Source: Nitrosomonas nitrosa (GTDB lineage: Bacteria; Pseudomonadota; Gammaproteobacteria; Burkholderiales; Nitrosomonadaceae). Taken from it: 45,121 nt of DNA. The DNA is taken from contig NZ_QAOO01000024.1 of the NCBI RefSeq assembly GCF_003051105.1, positions 1-45,121 of the forward strand, in the 5' to 3' direction. The notes beneath the pieces are model-generated. The model did not search any database. It was given only the letters and a program-made list of their open reading frames with translations, and was not told the DNA's origin. Below, in pieces: positions 44,172 through 45,121 of this stretch (position 1 is its first letter; each line of letters opens with the position of its first letter). A program made the position numbers and the translations under genes.

Positions 44172-45121
<950 letters not shown>

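Overview
The window looks like a chromosomal segment of a Nitrosomonas-type betaproteobacterium (ammonia oxidiser). This is inferred from the protein flavour, the moderate to low GC, the order rimP-nusA-infB-rbfA-truB directly upstream of a complete ccmABCDEFGHI set, smc followed by zipA, and exosortase-type exopolysaccharide genes. No rRNA, tRNA or CRISPR array was found by eye.

Left accessory region (1-3965): the 3' end of an ISL3-type transposase, a phage-like small protein, a decayed small membrane gene, an unrecognised probable exported protein, a HI1419/HI1420-type toxin-antitoxin pair framed by two diverged copies of a ~110-120 bp repeat, a ribbon-helix-helix gene broken by an in-frame TAG, and a brnT-brnA pair with a frameshifted brnT. 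At least five copies of a GTTAC-N3-(G/A)TAAC palindrome are scattered over the last part. Both toxin genes have a promoter whose -10 box ends only 7-8 nt before the ATG, so their mRNAs may be leaderless.

Core region (3966-40113): a tripartite RND efflux system (outer membrane factor, adaptor, pump); malate dehydrogenase convergent with a peroxiredoxin; the full cytochrome c maturation operon for haem export and attachment; the translation and transcription-factor operon rimP to truB with a hairpin-plus-T-tract between promoter and rimP; a CMD-family protein; a DUF486 membrane protein; queF-fumC; smc; zipA; an unusual open reading frame that joins an LpxK-like domain, whose catalytic hallmarks are eroded, to a complete Trm112-type zinc domain; divergent ygfX/ygfZ; tatD; queD; a radical SAM protein; an XRE regulator; and an alpha/beta hydrolase.

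Right region (40161-45121): a three-gene exopolysaccharide block (two family-4 glycosyltransferases and a CapK/PaaK-like adenylate-forming enzyme), followed by an hsdM remnant that is broken by inserted REP-like sequence, by a nonsense change, and by an insertion sequence whose transposase runs off the right edge. The two ends of the window are therefore both mobile-element scars around a largely housekeeping core.

The most unusual items are the LpxK-Trm112 fusion, the palindrome network with the broken RHH gene, the repeat pair around the toxin-antitoxin genes with two mutually exclusive hairpins, the possible attenuator before rimP-nusA, and the apparently leaderless toxin promoters. All comparisons are from memory and by eye. 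No database search or folding program was run.
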